From: Chondrinema litorale | GTDB lineage: Bacteria > Bacteroidota > Bacteroidia > Cytophagales > Flammeovirgaceae | Assembly (NCBI RefSeq): GCF_026250525.1 | Contig: NZ_CP111043.1 | Location: forward strand, 4,291,001 to 4,355,000 | DNA: 64,000 nucleotides | Direction: 5' to 3' | The notes under the pieces: model-generated | Database searches by the model: none | What the model saw: the letters and a program-made list of their open reading frames with translations, nothing else | What the model was told of the DNA's origin: nothing | Translations under genes and position numbers: made by a program | Shown here: positions 37,168 to 45,115 of the stretch, one piece after another | Numbering within the stretch: position 1 is the first letter of the stretch | Layout: every line of letters begins with the position of its first letter

Positions 37168-37770
37168 TTAGATTCTAATTTGATTCATCAAAATTTCTGG
37201 GATCATCTGTTTTCTTTCATCTATTAAATTATTGAAAATATCTGCATTTAAATTTTCGAGAGTTAATAGTGCTGGTTGAATAATAAAAGGAAAAACCGTG
37301 AGCGATATCATGTTGATTAGAAAGTGAATAGGGGATATTTTTTTGATATTACCCTTTGCTGCTTCTCTTTTTAATTGATTTACCAAAACACCATCTGTTA
37401 GTATTTCATGCATTCCAATTTTCTCCACAAACTTCTGTGGATTGTTTCTCAATTCACTCAATACAAATATGGGTACAAGTGGATTGCTCTTAAGCATTTC
37501 GGAATGTGTGGTTACAAACTTTGTTACCTTTTCTTCTATTGAAATTTCTTCTTCGAGAATACTGATCAATTTTCCTGGAAAATACTGGAAAGCCTCTTCT
37601 AAAATTGCATCAAACAGCTTTTCTTTACTCTTAAAATAGTAATTCATTAAAGCAATGTTTATATCTGCCTCTTCTGCAATGTCTCGGGTTTTTGTAGCTG
37701 CAAACCCTTTTTCTATAAAAAGTTTTCTTGCTGCTGCTTTAATTTTTTCCTCAGTACTTTGCTTTTCCAT
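37168..37770 (-). CDS. TetR/AcrR family regulator of the efflux operon (CecR-like)
   Basis: 200 residues. The N-terminal HTH covers about 10-55: AAARKLFIEKGFAATKTRDI, then the recognition helix INIALMNYYFKSKEKLF, typical of TetR. The C-terminal ligand domain has the form seen in CecR/YbiH, the regulator of ybhGFSR in E. coli. First gene of the operon, divergent from the GGCT-like gene across only 47 bp, so autoregulation through the shared promoter is likely. Confidence 0.9.
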   Translation of the reverse strand: MEKQSTEEKIKAAARKLFIEKGFAATKTRDIAEEADINIALMNYYFKSKEKLFDAILEEAFQYFPGKLISILEEEISIEEKVTKFVTTHSEMLKSNPLVPIFVLSELRNNPQKFVEKIGMHEILTDGVLVNQLKREAAKGNIKKISPIHFLINMISLTVFPFIIQPALLTLENLNADIFNNLIDERKQMIPEILMNQIRI

Positions 37771-37779
37771 GTGTCAAAT

Positions 37780-37795
37780 ATATTTAAGTAAATAT
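37780..37795. promoter_or_regulatory. Candidate TetR operator, 7-2-7 palindrome
   Basis: ATATTTA-AG-TAAATAT is a perfect inverted repeat in the 47-bp gap between the divergent tetR and GGCT-like genes. The AT-rich composition makes chance palindromes common, so this rests mainly on position. Confidence 0.4.
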
Positions 37796-37817
37796 TTAAA
37801 TCAAATTATTTAATCAA

Positions 37818-38261
37818 ATGATTGAAAATAAATTTAAAACTAATAACAAATTGTTTGTTTATGGAACATTAATGTCGGGTTTCGACAATCCTTACGCGCT
37901 GCAATTGCACCGATCTGTGGGTAAAGTGGTAAAGGCATCTATTAAGGGTGAGTTATATATTGTAAGCAATTGGCACTTTGAGTATCCGCTAGCAGTGTTT
38001 AATGAGCAGAGCCAATTTGAGATTAAGGGCGAAGTGTTAGAAATTGAAAATAATCTGGAAGAGTTGCTAGAAGTACTAGATAAGTACGAAGGTATAGAAA
38101 GTGTAAATCCGGATGCGGGAGAGTATGTAAGAGCAGAGATTCCAGTTTCAACAGAAAATGGTATTGAGATATGCTGGGCTTATATTAATAACAAACCCTT
38201 CGAAGGACTTTCTAGATTAGACGGTGGAGACTTTAGAGCATATCTCAAAAACAAGATCTGA
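37818..38261 (+). CDS. Gamma-glutamylcyclotransferase-like (AIG2/YtfP) protein
   Basis: 147 residues with the family opening NKLFVYGTLMSG, the GELYIVSNWHFEYPLAVF strand, and the acidic LEVLDKYEGIE motif that carries the catalytic Glu region. The BtrG/AIG2-type fold is used for gamma-glutamyl-amine cyclotransfer; substrate unknown. Divergent from the efflux operon and convergent with the helicase gene. Confidence 0.85.
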   Translation: MIENKFKTNNKLFVYGTLMSGFDNPYALQLHRSVGKVVKASIKGELYIVSNWHFEYPLAVFNEQSQFEIKGEVLEIENNLEELLEVLDKYEGIESVNPDAGEYVRAEIPVSTENGIEICWAYINNKPFEGLSRLDGGDFRAYLKNKI

Positions 38262-38274
38262 TAATAATCTATAA

Positions 38275-39600
38275 TCAGAATCTTTTTTTCCTTTTGTGTT
38301 TTTTAGTTTTGCTTTTTGCTGAGATAGGTCTGTAATTAATGTTTTTGTTTTTCAGCTTGTCTTTCTTTTCGTGGAATGCCCCTTTATAATCAGGGTTTTC
38401 TTTCATTTTTTGTTTGTCTATTTCTCTTAGATACTCTTGTCTTTCTTCAAAAGGAGTGTCAGTTACTTCAACTTCAGCAGGTATTTGTTCTGCACTAATC
38501 TGCATTCTAATAATCTTCTGAATTTTCTCTAAATGGTATTTTTCAGCAGGATTACAAAAAGAGATTGCGTTGCCTTTTTGCTCGGCACGGCCAGTTCTAC
38601 CAATTCTGTGAACATAATCTTCATACAGAACTGGTATATCAAAGTTAATTACATGGCTTACCATAGAAACATCAATACCTCTGGCTGCAACATCAGTAGA
38701 AACCAATATCCTTATACTGCCTTCTTTAAAATCTTCCATCGCATTAATTCGAGTGTTTTGCCCTTTATTGGCGTGGATAACACGCGTATTGCTATCTACT
38801 TTTCTACTTAAGAATTTGTAAACATTTTCTGCATTTTTCTTAGATCTGGCAAAAATGATTATACGGTTAAAGCTTTCTTCATCTTTTAAAAGATGCTCTA
38901 AAAGGTTGATTTTAGTTCTAAAATTAGGAACATGGTAAACTGTTTGGCTTACCATAGCAGCAGGAGTTGCTTGAGGTGTTACTTCTATGCTCTCAGGAAA
39001 CTCAAGGAACTCTTCTGAAAGTGTAAGTACTTTTTGTGGCATAGTAGCAGAAAAAAGGAGGTTTTGTCTTTTAACAGGTAGAATTTCTAGAAACTGTCTA
39101 ATCTGCGGCATAAAACCCATATCCATCATTCTGTCGGCTTCGTCGAGCACCATCACTTGCAAACCTCTCAGGTATAGCGCTTCTTTAAAATAGATATCCA
39201 ACACTCTTCCGGGAGTTCCCACTAGTATATCAATCCCTTTGCTTATTTCTTCAATTTGCTTACTTGGACCAATTCCACCGTAAACTACAGCATGTCTAAT
39301 GTCTGTGTATTTTGTTAGCTTTTCAAGCTCTTTATTGATCTGTATTACCAATTCGCGAGTAGGAGCGAGAATTAATGCTCTTGGGTGTTCACCTTGAGCA
39401 TATTTAATCTTCATTAAAATTGGGAGAAGAAATGCGGCAGTTTTTCCTGTGCCAGTTTGAGCAATTCCCAAAACATCCTGACCCGCCAGTATTCTTGGTA
39501 TAGCTTTCAGCTGAATAGGAGTAGGTTTGGTATAACCCATATCTTCTACCGCATTTACTAGCTGTTTGTTAAGTTTTAAATCACTGAATGCTGTTTCCAT
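38275..39600 (-). CDS. DEAD-box ATP-dependent RNA helicase (RhlE-like)
   Basis: 441 residues. Q-motif TPIQLKAIP (27-35), Walker A AQTGTGKT (47-54), PTREL, DEAD at 153-156, SAT at 184-186, ARGIDV and HRIGRTGR in the second RecA domain, then a strongly basic C-terminal tail ending KTKKHKRKKRF that should bind RNA. This layout fits RhlE-type helicases, which in Bacteroidota act in ribosome assembly and cold adaptation. Single gene with its own upstream region. Confidence 0.93.
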   Translation of the reverse strand: METAFSDLKLNKQLVNAVEDMGYTKPTPIQLKAIPRILAGQDVLGIAQTGTGKTAAFLLPILMKIKYAQGEHPRALILAPTRELVIQINKELEKLTKYTDIRHAVVYGGIGPSKQIEEISKGIDILVGTPGRVLDIYFKEALYLRGLQVMVLDEADRMMDMGFMPQIRQFLEILPVKRQNLLFSATMPQKVLTLSEEFLEFPESIEVTPQATPAAMVSQTVYHVPNFRTKINLLEHLLKDEESFNRIIIFARSKKNAENVYKFLSRKVDSNTRVIHANKGQNTRINAMEDFKEGSIRILVSTDVAARGIDVSMVSHVINFDIPVLYEDYVHRIGRTGRAEQKGNAISFCNPAEKYHLEKIQKIIRMQISAEQIPAEVEVTDTPFEERQEYLREIDKQKMKENPDYKGAFHEKKDKLKNKNINYRPISAKSKTKKHKRKKRF

Positions 39601-39673
39601 GTCTGGCGTAATTATCTAAGATGTATTAGTTAAGAATTAAATTTATTCTAAAACTAATTTTTTGAAATACTAT

Positions 39674-39710
39674 AATAAAAACACAACTTACTGTATTAGA
39701 GTAGGTTGTG
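39674..39710 (-). terminator. Terminator of coaX (minus strand)
   Basis: 10-bp stem with one G-T pair (39682-39691 with 39701-39710), 9-nt loop. On the minus strand the hairpin is followed by a T-rich run (complement of about 39672-39681). Confidence 0.65.
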
Positions 39711-39825
39711 CGGGAAATTACAATTAAGCTAATTTGAACCTGCAAGTTATAAATAGAAATCTTCATAAAGAAGTTTCTTCTAGTATCTACAAGATTGTAT
39801 TACAGATTGTTTAAAGAATGGGAGT

Positions 39826-40593
39826 TTATTTTTCTATGTATTTGCTCATGTAGAAAAGCCCTTTGAGTGTAAGGTGTTTATCAACCTGATCAAATTCGCT
39901 ATGTAGATTTTCTAAAATAGATGATAGCCCACCAGTAGCAATTACTTTACACGATTGATTGAGCTCATTTTTAATTTCGCTAATCATGTGTTTAACTAAT
40001 CCGGTATAACCTATCATTAAACCAGACTGAATCGCTGTAACTGTATCTGTTCCTATTACCGATTTAGGAAACTCCAAAGGGATCTCGGGTAATTGTGCTG
40101 TATTACCAGAAAGTGCTTTCATTGCTGTTTTTAAACCTGGCGCTATGTTAACTCCTTTTATTTCGCCACTAGCATCTAAAACTGTAAAAGTTAATGCTGT
40201 ACCAAAATCGATTACAATTGAAGTATTTTGTGTAGCTTGCCAAGCTGCCAGTGCATTGGCTACTAGATCAGTACCAATTTGTCTGGGATTTTTAATTTTC
40301 AGTGGCAAGTAAGTATAATTTTCGGCACTTGGTCGGATTACTTTCAATCCGAATAAATGTTCGCAAGTTTCTTGAATAATTGGTGTGAGCCTAGGAACAA
40401 CACTACTTAATATAATTTTTTTAAATTGACTGGCCTTTAAATTATTTTCCAACATAAAACTTCTCAGAATCATCTGGTAATCTGAAGCTTGTTTTTGTTG
40501 GGAAGTATCAATTCTGAACTCAAGTTGAAATTGGTCATCTTTAAATATGCCAAATACTATGTTTGTGTTGCCTATGTCAATGACAAGTATCAT
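39826..40593 (-). CDS. coaX: Type III pantothenate kinase
   Basis: 255 residues, the usual CoaX length. Phosphate-binding DIGNTNIVFG at residues 5-14, pantothenate/dimer motif NPRQIGTDLVANALAAW, adenosine-site DFGTALTFTVLD and the GVNIAPGL loop are all present. It phosphorylates pantothenate as the first step of CoA synthesis. A stand-alone gene with no biotin ligase partner beside it. Confidence 0.96.
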   Translation of the reverse strand: MILVIDIGNTNIVFGIFKDDQFQLEFRIDTSQQKQASDYQMILRSFMLENNLKASQFKKIILSSVVPRLTPIIQETCEHLFGLKVIRPSAENYTYLPLKIKNPRQIGTDLVANALAAWQATQNTSIVIDFGTALTFTVLDASGEIKGVNIAPGLKTAMKALSGNTAQLPEIPLEFPKSVIGTDTVTAIQSGLMIGYTGLVKHMISEIKNELNQSCKVIATGGLSSILENLHSEFDQVDKHLTLKGLFYMSKYIEK

Positions 40594-40908
40594 TTTTTTA
40601 AATTTTAAAAAAAGTATATTTGGTTAGAAATCAGTTTATTTAAATAATTAAAAGTTATAAATAAATATGATTTTGGCTACAAGATATAAAAATGTAGCTT
40701 ATATATAAACTCAAGTTTTCGGTATAGGTAAAGAAAACACGATCTGTTTTAATTTCACTCATCGCACTTATTCTACCTGTTTTTGCAATCTTGCATTCAG
40801 ACTTCTGTCTATTAGGTTTAAGCAATTTTACCCCATATTTTTTAGAAAGCTGTATGAAGAATATTTAATAATACCAGAAATTTTTTAGACTCTTTAAAAT
40901 CTTGTTGT
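40594..40908. other. Gene-free divergent region between coaX and the Usp gene
   Basis: 315 AT-rich bases. TATATTTG at 40615-40622 matches the -7 consensus on the plus strand but is nearly 290 nt from the Usp start. A small hairpin (40676-40681 with 40693-40698, 6 bp) is the only other structure. No ORF seen. Confidence 0.35.
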
Positions 40909-41742
40909 ATGGTAACAATGGAAAATATTCTTGTATCAATAGATTTATCTAAAAGTTCGATAAACGCCCTAAAGTATGCTATACATTTTGCAGAGTATTT
41001 TAACTCTAAATTATACATTCTATATAATCAATTAGATGCACATAAGCAGGAGGTAGCGCTTACAATACAAAAAGATTATTTTTATAGAGAGGTTGAAGTA
41101 GAAGCCGAAAGGGAAATTGAAATAATAAAAAAATATTATTTAAATGATTCAAAAGTTGATTATTGCTTGATAAATGAAAACGGTTGTTCCTTAGAAAGTT
41201 TGGAATGTATTTTAGGTGGTTACGACATCAACTTTTGTGTAATGGGATTTAACAAAAAGCATTCACACGATAGAAAATTATTTAATGAAAGTATTCCAGG
41301 TTTTTTAGCAAAAATTAAATTGCCTTTACTTTTAGTGCCGGAAGATTATTGTTTTGAAGGATTTAAAAACTTGGTTTTTGCTTTTGATTTCAACTTTTTA
41401 GATGATATTAAAATACTCAATGATATATTATTTCTTGCCTATAAATTCAAGGTTAAAACTCATATCCTTCAGATATCATCTGGACAATATTTATGTGAAA
41501 GTTATTTTAAAGACAAAAAATTTAGTACAAGGCTAAAGTTTAATACAGAAAATTTTAAGTACAAGTTTATCCGTGAAAGAAATAATGAAAAGGCAATTTG
41601 GACATATACCAACCAAGAAAATGGCAATATTCTTATTCTTAATCCTCAAGGGAATAATGGAGTAATTGATAGAATGGTAAAAAGAATAGTAAATAATGAA
41701 ACTCAGTTTTATTCAAACTTGCCATTACTAATTATGAACTAG
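40909..41742 (+). CDS. Universal stress protein family, two Usp domains
   Basis: 277 residues. Domain 1 (1-145) opens MENILVSIDLSKSSINALKY and closes LPLLLVPE, a standard Usp frame. Domain 2 (about 150-277) repeats the pattern more weakly and ends LPLLIMN. The ATP-binding glycine motif G-x2-G-x9-G-S/T is not recognisable in either half, so it is probably a non-ATP-binding Usp. The start is ATG 40909, with ATG 40918 equally possible. Ends 11 nt before a convergent gene. Confidence 0.82.
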   Translation: MVTMENILVSIDLSKSSINALKYAIHFAEYFNSKLYILYNQLDAHKQEVALTIQKDYFYREVEVEAEREIEIIKKYYLNDSKVDYCLINENGCSLESLECILGGYDINFCVMGFNKKHSHDRKLFNESIPGFLAKIKLPLLLVPEDYCFEGFKNLVFAFDFNFLDDIKILNDILFLAYKFKVKTHILQISSGQYLCESYFKDKKFSTRLKFNTENFKYKFIRERNNEKAIWTYTNQENGNILILNPQGNNGVIDRMVKRIVNNETQFYSNLPLLIMN

Positions 41743-41753
41743 CGGTTTTGTTA

Positions 41754-42638
41754 CTATAGAAATTGAATGATTAGGCTAATCATATAAAGTAAATTTCCTC
41801 CAATCGCTAGAAGTGGTACCAATAAAGCGCCAAATGCCACAGATACACCAGTTGCTTTTATATTTCCTTCTGTATCCACTTTAGGTTCTCCCGGCATACT
41901 ATCAAACATTAATGCTTCAGTAGGTCTTTCTCTGTTATATAGCAATACTTCTACATCTTCATCTTCTAACCTGTATGCTTCATGAGTATGAGTTTCTACT
42001 AAATACTTTTCTCCATCATCTGCTTGAAACTCAAAAAACATTTGATAAACAATTTGATCGTTTATTTCCCTTCCTGTGGCAGTTTTCTTAACCAACTTAC
42101 CATAACCTACTTCGCCATTTTTCAATAGTTTAATTGTATGGTTGCCTCCTTTAAAACCAAGATAAACCATAATAAAGCCGAGAAAAGGTACTATAAGTGG
42201 AAGTAAACCAACCGCAATACCGTATTCGGCAGTACGCAAACCTTGTATTCTACTAAATTCTGGATGTTCGTTTACATACTCAACAACTACCTCATTTTTT
42301 ATATGGTAATGTTGATCTCTACTGTAAGATGTGCCAGAATGTAATCCGCTTTCTGTCCAGAATTGGTAAGAGTATTCTTCTACTTCTTTGCCATTAACAA
42401 TGGAACCTGTTACTCTTACTTTATAAATTTTGCCTTTTGCAGTTTTTAAATCAGAAGAAAATTTTCTGATATTCATTAAGTCTGATTCGAGGGAGAAAAC
42501 CCAAAAAAATATCATTCCCAGACCAAAAATTGGCCATCCAATACGATTTGTTAATCCTCCGAAAAGGATTTCAAGTCGGGTAGTAAAGGGTATTTTTCTG
42601 GGTGGAGTTGCAAGCCTTTTTCTCTCGTGTTGTACCAT
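41754..42638 (-). CDS. DUF3592-like membrane protein, third gene of the SPFH-like/STAND-like cluster
   Basis: 294 residues. TM helices at about 34-55, 145-170 and 270-292. Between them are two beta-rich segments: residues 60-130 (KGKIYKVRVTGSIVNGKEVE, ending VEYVNEHPEFSRIQG) and 175-240, each resembling DUF3592 (variable-length strands, an ended Y-x-P-x-P turn). The family has no assigned function. It starts 7 nt after the stop of the 792-residue gene, so the two are cotranscribed. Confidence 0.65.
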   Translation of the reverse strand: MVQHERKRLATPPRKIPFTTRLEILFGGLTNRIGWPIFGLGMIFFWVFSLESDLMNIRKFSSDLKTAKGKIYKVRVTGSIVNGKEVEEYSYQFWTESGLHSGTSYSRDQHYHIKNEVVVEYVNEHPEFSRIQGLRTAEYGIAVGLLPLIVPFLGFIMVYLGFKGGNHTIKLLKNGEVGYGKLVKKTATGREINDQIVYQMFFEFQADDGEKYLVETHTHEAYRLEDEDVEVLLYNRERPTEALMFDSMPGEPKVDTEGNIKATGVSVAFGALLVPLLAIGGNLLYMISLIIQFL

Positions 42639-42645
42639 AAATGGT

Positions 42646-45024
42646 TTATTTTTCCCAGTTTCTAGTTAATTCTTTTAAGCGCTTATCTACAGCAGCTAAT
42701 TCTTCATTATCGTCTCCCGGATCGAGTTTAATCAACATCAATCGCTTTTTATGCAACTCTTCCAGTTCTGCTTCCATATTTCTTACCAACTGCTTATTAT
42801 ATTTTTCAATCATCTTCACTTTCTCTTTTTCAAAAATAGTTGGTCTTCTGCTCAAGCTTGTTAATTCTATTTCTAGTCCAATTCTTTCACCTGCTGGAGT
42901 AAAAACTTCTTTCTGTGCAGATTGCATCAACTCTTTCAGTTCAGAATCTCTATTATACCTTAATTTTTTTAGTAATAAGGTTTCAAAATAACCTTTTAGG
43001 TTTCTCTTTAAGGTTTTCTTTAATCTTTTAAGCTCTTTCTTGGTTTCTTGTTCATCAAATATTTCTGGTTCGGGCAATTCGTCTGCTACTATATCTGGTT
43101 GCTGCTGAGACATTTGAAAATTTAATCTCTGTAATTGATTAATATCCACTTCGCCACCCATACCTTTCACCATACTTTGATCTTCAGAAAACTCCATTCC
43201 TTCTCTATCCCTCATGTTAAAACTAGCCATGGGGTCGTCAAACATTTCGTCTTCTTCCTCATCAGGCTCTTCATTTTCGTGTATAGCATCAGTTGATGAA
43301 AGAAACCTTGCCCAGCCATTTTCTGCTACACCATTAATTTTGTATTCTACATCAAAGATAATTCTTTCGGCATTACCTTCGTGCCTAATAGGGAATACCT
43401 CGGCTTTAAACTGATGTGGTTTTTTTTCTAATGCAGTGAGTCTGGCAGTAATGTAAGCTAATCTCGGGTGTACATGAATTTGTAGCCCAAATATTTTAAA
43501 TTTTTCGAGTGCTTCGGAAATACTTTCTTCAAGAATTTCTCTTACAGTATAAGATTCAGGATCTTCACGGTAATCAAACTTTCTAAATAGCTCATCGGGT
43601 GTAATATCGTGAACTTGTTTTTCTACAGAGCTAATTACCTGATCTTTAATTTCTTCTTCTAAGTCTATATGAGGATCTAAGAGACTTTTAATGTCGTTTA
43701 GGCTTGTGAGCGTTCCTCTGATAATAAAATCGAAATGAATATTTACGCCCATGTCACTGGTAGGGAAAGACTGGTCTTCAATTACAATTCTAAATTGTTT
43801 TCGCATCATTGTAAGTGCATTTAAGCCCTTTAATTCTACCACATGCGAGGCTTGTAAACCAATACTAGTAACTTCTTCGGTAAATTTTTCTTTAATTATA
43901 TTTTTTATTTTTTGATGATTAAGCAAGGTGTTTTTATAGCTTAATCCAACAAAAATACGATCGATAATCTTAGTTAATCTACCTTGTGCCCAAAGGTTAA
44001 TACTTTTATCATCAATGCCAGAATTTTTGAATTTTACCAGATTATGTAGGTTTAAAAAGATGAAGTTTTCCACCTGCACCATGTCTGGCATATCTGTAAT
44101 ACTTACCGGATAAGTGTATTTAACTATTGGTAAGTCTTGGGGAATAATACTACTAGAATCGGTTGTAGTGTAATTGATGTAATGGATTTTGCGGCCATAC
44201 TTTTTCAAAAACTCATTAATGTGTTCATTTAAAGCCATTCCAGCTCCTAGCTTAAAATGAAAACAATAATCTTCTAGGGTGAAAAATTTATGAAATACAT
44301 GCTGAATTTCATTTTGAATCATCAGGCTGAAGCTGTCTTTTTTGCTATCATTTAAAATAGCCATTATTTTCCTTTCTTCATCAACCTCTATCACTCCTTC
44401 AAAAGATAGTTTTACAGGTTGATTAAAATCTTTAACCGAAACAGGAAATGGCATTTTAGTTTCTATTCGAATCTCATCTAGCTTATGATGCAGCAGATTT
44501 ATTTCGATGTTGAGTATTAAGCCAGTATAGTGCAGTGTCTGCTCAACCAGAAAGTTTTCGAGTGCTTTTTTGGCCTGAAAAAAACTAATTATAAATCCAT
44601 TTGGGAAACGTCTTTCATCTCGAGCAAAGCTCAATGTCCAATCGTGGAGCATTTTATTAAAGCGTTGCCCAGAATTAAATCCTTCTCTATAATGCAATGC
44701 ATTTACAACTTGTCTTTCGTTACCAGAAGGACACTGAATCTCATAAATTGCGGAAAGATTAATTATTCTTCGAGGAGAAAACTCTGGAATACGGATGATG
44801 GGACCGTCTTTTTCTTCAACTACAATTTTTTTATTGGTTACCAGATAGCTTTCAGAAGCAGTTTGCCCAAGTATTTTGTCAAATCCCTTTGGTGCGTATT
44901 TAGCAAAAGAATTGCTATCATCATTTAAGTGAATGATTATTCCTGGTAAACCAACTCCAGACTGCATAGGTATGCTGTCGTCTATAAGCGTAATAATTTC
45001 CTGTAAGGGATTGCCGCTATCCAT
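42646..45024 (-). CDS. Large protein of probable tandem SPFH-like units plus coiled coil, function unknown
   Basis: 792 residues and no family I can name. After an N-terminal region I see about four similar units of about 100 residues. Each has a beta-rich first part (MPFPVSVKDFNQPVKLSFEG at 191; KYTYPVSITDMPDMV at 302; IVIEDQSFPTSDMGV at 413), then a helix, then a closing strand: TGLILNIEINL (167), GRKIHYINY (277), IGLQASHVVEL (388), FGLQIHVHPRL (512). The last unit (SSVEKQVHDITPDELF, then VREILEESISEALEKFKIFG) reads like an SPFH/band-7 domain. After an acidic linker (580-600), residues 655-790 are highly charged coiled coil. No TM helix or signal peptide. Middle gene of a three-gene cluster. 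Confidence 0.6.
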   Translation of the reverse strand: MDSGNPLQEIITLIDDSIPMQSGVGLPGIIIHLNDDSNSFAKYAPKGFDKILGQTASESYLVTNKKIVVEEKDGPIIRIPEFSPRRIINLSAIYEIQCPSGNERQVVNALHYREGFNSGQRFNKMLHDWTLSFARDERRFPNGFIISFFQAKKALENFLVEQTLHYTGLILNIEINLLHHKLDEIRIETKMPFPVSVKDFNQPVKLSFEGVIEVDEERKIMAILNDSKKDSFSLMIQNEIQHVFHKFFTLEDYCFHFKLGAGMALNEHINEFLKKYGRKIHYINYTTTDSSSIIPQDLPIVKYTYPVSITDMPDMVQVENFIFLNLHNLVKFKNSGIDDKSINLWAQGRLTKIIDRIFVGLSYKNTLLNHQKIKNIIKEKFTEEVTSIGLQASHVVELKGLNALTMMRKQFRIVIEDQSFPTSDMGVNIHFDFIIRGTLTSLNDIKSLLDPHIDLEEEIKDQVISSVEKQVHDITPDELFRKFDYREDPESYTVREILEESISEALEKFKIFGLQIHVHPRLAYITARLTALEKKPHQFKAEVFPIRHEGNAERIIFDVEYKINGVAENGWARFLSSTDAIHENEEPDEEEDEMFDDPMASFNMRDREGMEFSEDQSMVKGMGGEVDINQLQRLNFQMSQQQPDIVADELPEPEIFDEQETKKELKRLKKTLKRNLKGYFETLLLKKLRYNRDSELKELMQSAQKEVFTPAGERIGLEIELTSLSRRPTIFEKEKVKMIEKYNKQLVRNMEAELEELHKKRLMLIKLDPGDDNEELAAVDKRLKELTRNWEK

Positions 45025-45115
45025 AAAAATTGTTAGTTAATATTTTTTTTAGCCTTGTGATTCTATTATTCTTTGAGAAATATGCTGAAATTTCCTGAAA
45101 AATAGCAAAAAAGTA

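Noticed and set aside
37818..41742. A toxin-antitoxin or defence island between the efflux operon and the Usp gene
   Set aside because: All genes there have ordinary housekeeping identities (GGCT-like, DEAD helicase, CoaX, Usp).
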